Part shown: positions 62,480 through 64,000 of the stretch, piece by piece
How the letters are laid out: each line of letters opens with the position of its first letter
Numbering within the stretch: the stretch's first letter is position 1
Assembly (NCBI GenBank): GCA_034231615.1
Contig: CM067298.1
Coordinates: 53,348,883-53,412,882 of the forward strand
Direction of reading: 5' to 3'
DNA: 64,000 nt
From: Meghimatium bilineatum
Taxonomy: Eukaryota; Mollusca; Gastropoda; Stylommatophora; Philomycidae
The notes under the pieces: model-generated
The model's database searches: none
What the model saw: only the letters and a program-made list of their open reading frames with translations
What the model was told of the DNA's origin: nothing
Translations under genes and position numbers: made by a program

Positions 62480-63530
62480 ATTGTCTATTGTCTTTCCCCA
62501 GGTGAATGATTGTTGATCGTATTTACACTTGCAGTTAAGCGTAGGGGTGGGAGCTTAAGTTATCGTTCCAAGTCCAGATGTGTCGCTGAGGTTGCATTTA
62601 GTCCATGTTTGTTCAAGGCTGTCTTGATGTTTTCTATCCACCGTTTTCTTGCTCTGCATTTTGGCCTTACGTTCGGATATTCTTTTGTTATATGCTCTTA
62701 TTAGTATTTGCTTTGGTTTCATTCTCATAAGGTGACCGAACCATTTTACTTGCTGTCTCTCAATATGTTCGATACATGATATTATACCAACTCTTTCCCT
62801 AATTTTTAATTTCTTATTTTATATAGTTTGGTAAACATTGCAGCTTTTCTCAGACACTTCATTTCACATGTAACGATTTTTCTTTAATGCGAGGCTGTTA
62901 AAGACCATGTTTGACATTGGTAGCACAGTGTTGGTATAAAAATTGCAGATATTATCTGTTTTTAAATTTCCATCTTGAACTTTGGGTGAAGAAGTAATGG
63001 TGAAAGTTGGTAAGTCACTGTGTTTGCTTTCTGGCACCTTGTTTCTATTTCACTGTCTAGTCTTCCAATTTCGGAAAAAGTGCTGCCTAGATATTTAAAT
63101 TCTTTGGCTTTATCAACTTTGGTGTTATATATTGTTATATTCATTGGTGTTGAAGACTTGCTAACTTTCATAACTTCTGTTTTTTTTACATTAATGTTCA
63201 TGTTGTACTTCTGACATGCTAACAACAATGCATTGATGTGGTTTTGCAAAGTTTCCTCATCTTTGTATATTAGACTTTGATCGTCGGCAAATAATAGTTC
63301 ATTATTAAGTTCTTCAGCAGGTTTATTTGCAATGTTTTCCTCTTTGTTGATGTAAGCTTGATGTTGAAAAGTAGGGGTGAAAGTACGCATCCTTGACTTA
63401 CTCCAGATCTTGTTTCAAAAGGTTCAGTCATTCCATCTGTTGTTCTTACTGAGCTTTGACATTTTTGATATATCGCTTTTTTTCCTAAACACATTCGAGT
63501 AAATTCGAGCAATTTCTAATCAAGTTTTTC
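62480..63530 (-). mobile_element. LINE-C, uninterrupted relative
   Basis: Minus-strand copy holding the same stretch as 18130-20710 without the alpha insertion. Recognisable pieces are SGVSQGCVLSPLLFNI (63512-63270 frame), LLFADDQSLIYKDEETLQN (63390-62962 frame) and EFKYLGSTFSEIGRLDSEIE. The 3' end is CACCTGGGGAAAGACAATAG. Located 270 bp upstream of aquaglyceroporin exon 1. Confidence 0.87.
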
Positions 63531-63547
63531 TCCTTTTATATAATGTA

Positions 63548-63660
63548 GATGACTAAATAGTTATATTCTGGCCTCAAATGTACTTGGGCAGTTCGGGCGT
63601 GGAATGACCACTGTAGATAGTTTTAGATCTACTGTGATTATATCTACTCTTCACCGTATA
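63548..63660 (-). mobile_element. LINE-E, finger-region fragment
   Basis: About 110 bp nearly identical to 59100-59210 (ATTCTGGCCTC.AATGTACTT, GGGCAGTTCGGGCGTGG.ATG). Only the finger part of LINE-E is retained. Confidence 0.72.
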
Positions 63661-64000
63661 GGAATATCTCACAAAACAAATATATGTAATTAAGTCTACA
63701 TGTAGCTAAAATAATTTACTAATTGTACGTATTGTGCTATATCTTAAAGATTTATTCTAGTAGATAAACGATCATGAACAGTTTTGTCTTAAAGGGTTAG
63801 CAAAATATGATTCCGAATTCCGAAAGTGAGTTACAGCAGCAGAGATAAATGCTATTGAAGGATATGTAGCAGGGGACGTAAATCTAATGCTGCAAGTGAT
63901 TATTACTTCCAACGTAACTGTTGTGTGATCGTTACATAAACACTGTCACATAAAATGAGAGTAAATAGACATGGATTAGGCATGAGCTCAGAGATCAAGT
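63661..64000. other. unassigned end of window
   Basis: No promoter element, exon or repeat could be supported. The 5' end of the aquaglyceroporin transcript may lie here or beyond. Confidence 0.4.

Overview
The window looks like animal nuclear DNA: AT-rich, intron-rich, and built mostly of decayed retrotransposons, small insertion elements, minisatellites and microsatellites. No operon-like gene packing, bacterial gene or CRISPR array is visible. The mix of LINE relics (YADD/FADDQ reverse transcriptases, LINE tails with a C2H2 finger, an RNase H LINE tail) resembles what I know from lophotrochozoan, especially molluscan, genomes. That placement is an inference; no taxon-specific marker is present.

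One host gene can be assembled with confidence: an aquaglyceroporin (MIP family) on the minus strand. Six coding exons run from 62214 down to 34347 and join in frame through five GT-AG introns into a 315-residue protein. It has two NPA boxes, the glycerol-channel aspartate after the second box, and a Trp/Gly/Tyr/Arg selectivity filter. The introns are about 8.8, 9.7, 2.0, 5.1 and 1.3 kb and are packed with insertions.

Layout. 1-34.3 kb lies downstream of the gene's 3' end and shows no convincing host exon, only repeats: LINE fragments, two complete SINE-like copies, hAT-type non-autonomous DNA transposons, tandem arrays and long stretches where I recognise nothing. 34.3-62.2 kb is the aquaglyceroporin locus. 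62.2-64 kb is its 5' side, mostly two LINE fragments.

Several insertions can be dated relative to each other because both target-site duplications (TSDs) and uninterrupted relatives of the target occur in the same window. The best novelty candidate is a moderately GC-rich element with an (AAAC)n tail, here called alpha. It has two near-complete copies with TSDs (18851-20188, 48261-49483), a 5'-truncated copy with a TSD beside aquaglyceroporin exon 2 (52525-53065), and an old relic near 5.7 kb. It moves like a non-LTR element but encodes no visible protein and carries an internal array of about 107 bp whose copy number differs between copies. Also notable are a modular 620-bp element with an (AACC)n tail (beta), a 282-bp SINE with a (GAA)n tail (delta) and a shorter relative of it, a tRNA-derived SINE (gamma), and a 38-bp satellite organised in exact 190-bp five-unit blocks. 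The names alpha, beta, gamma and delta are labels used only here.
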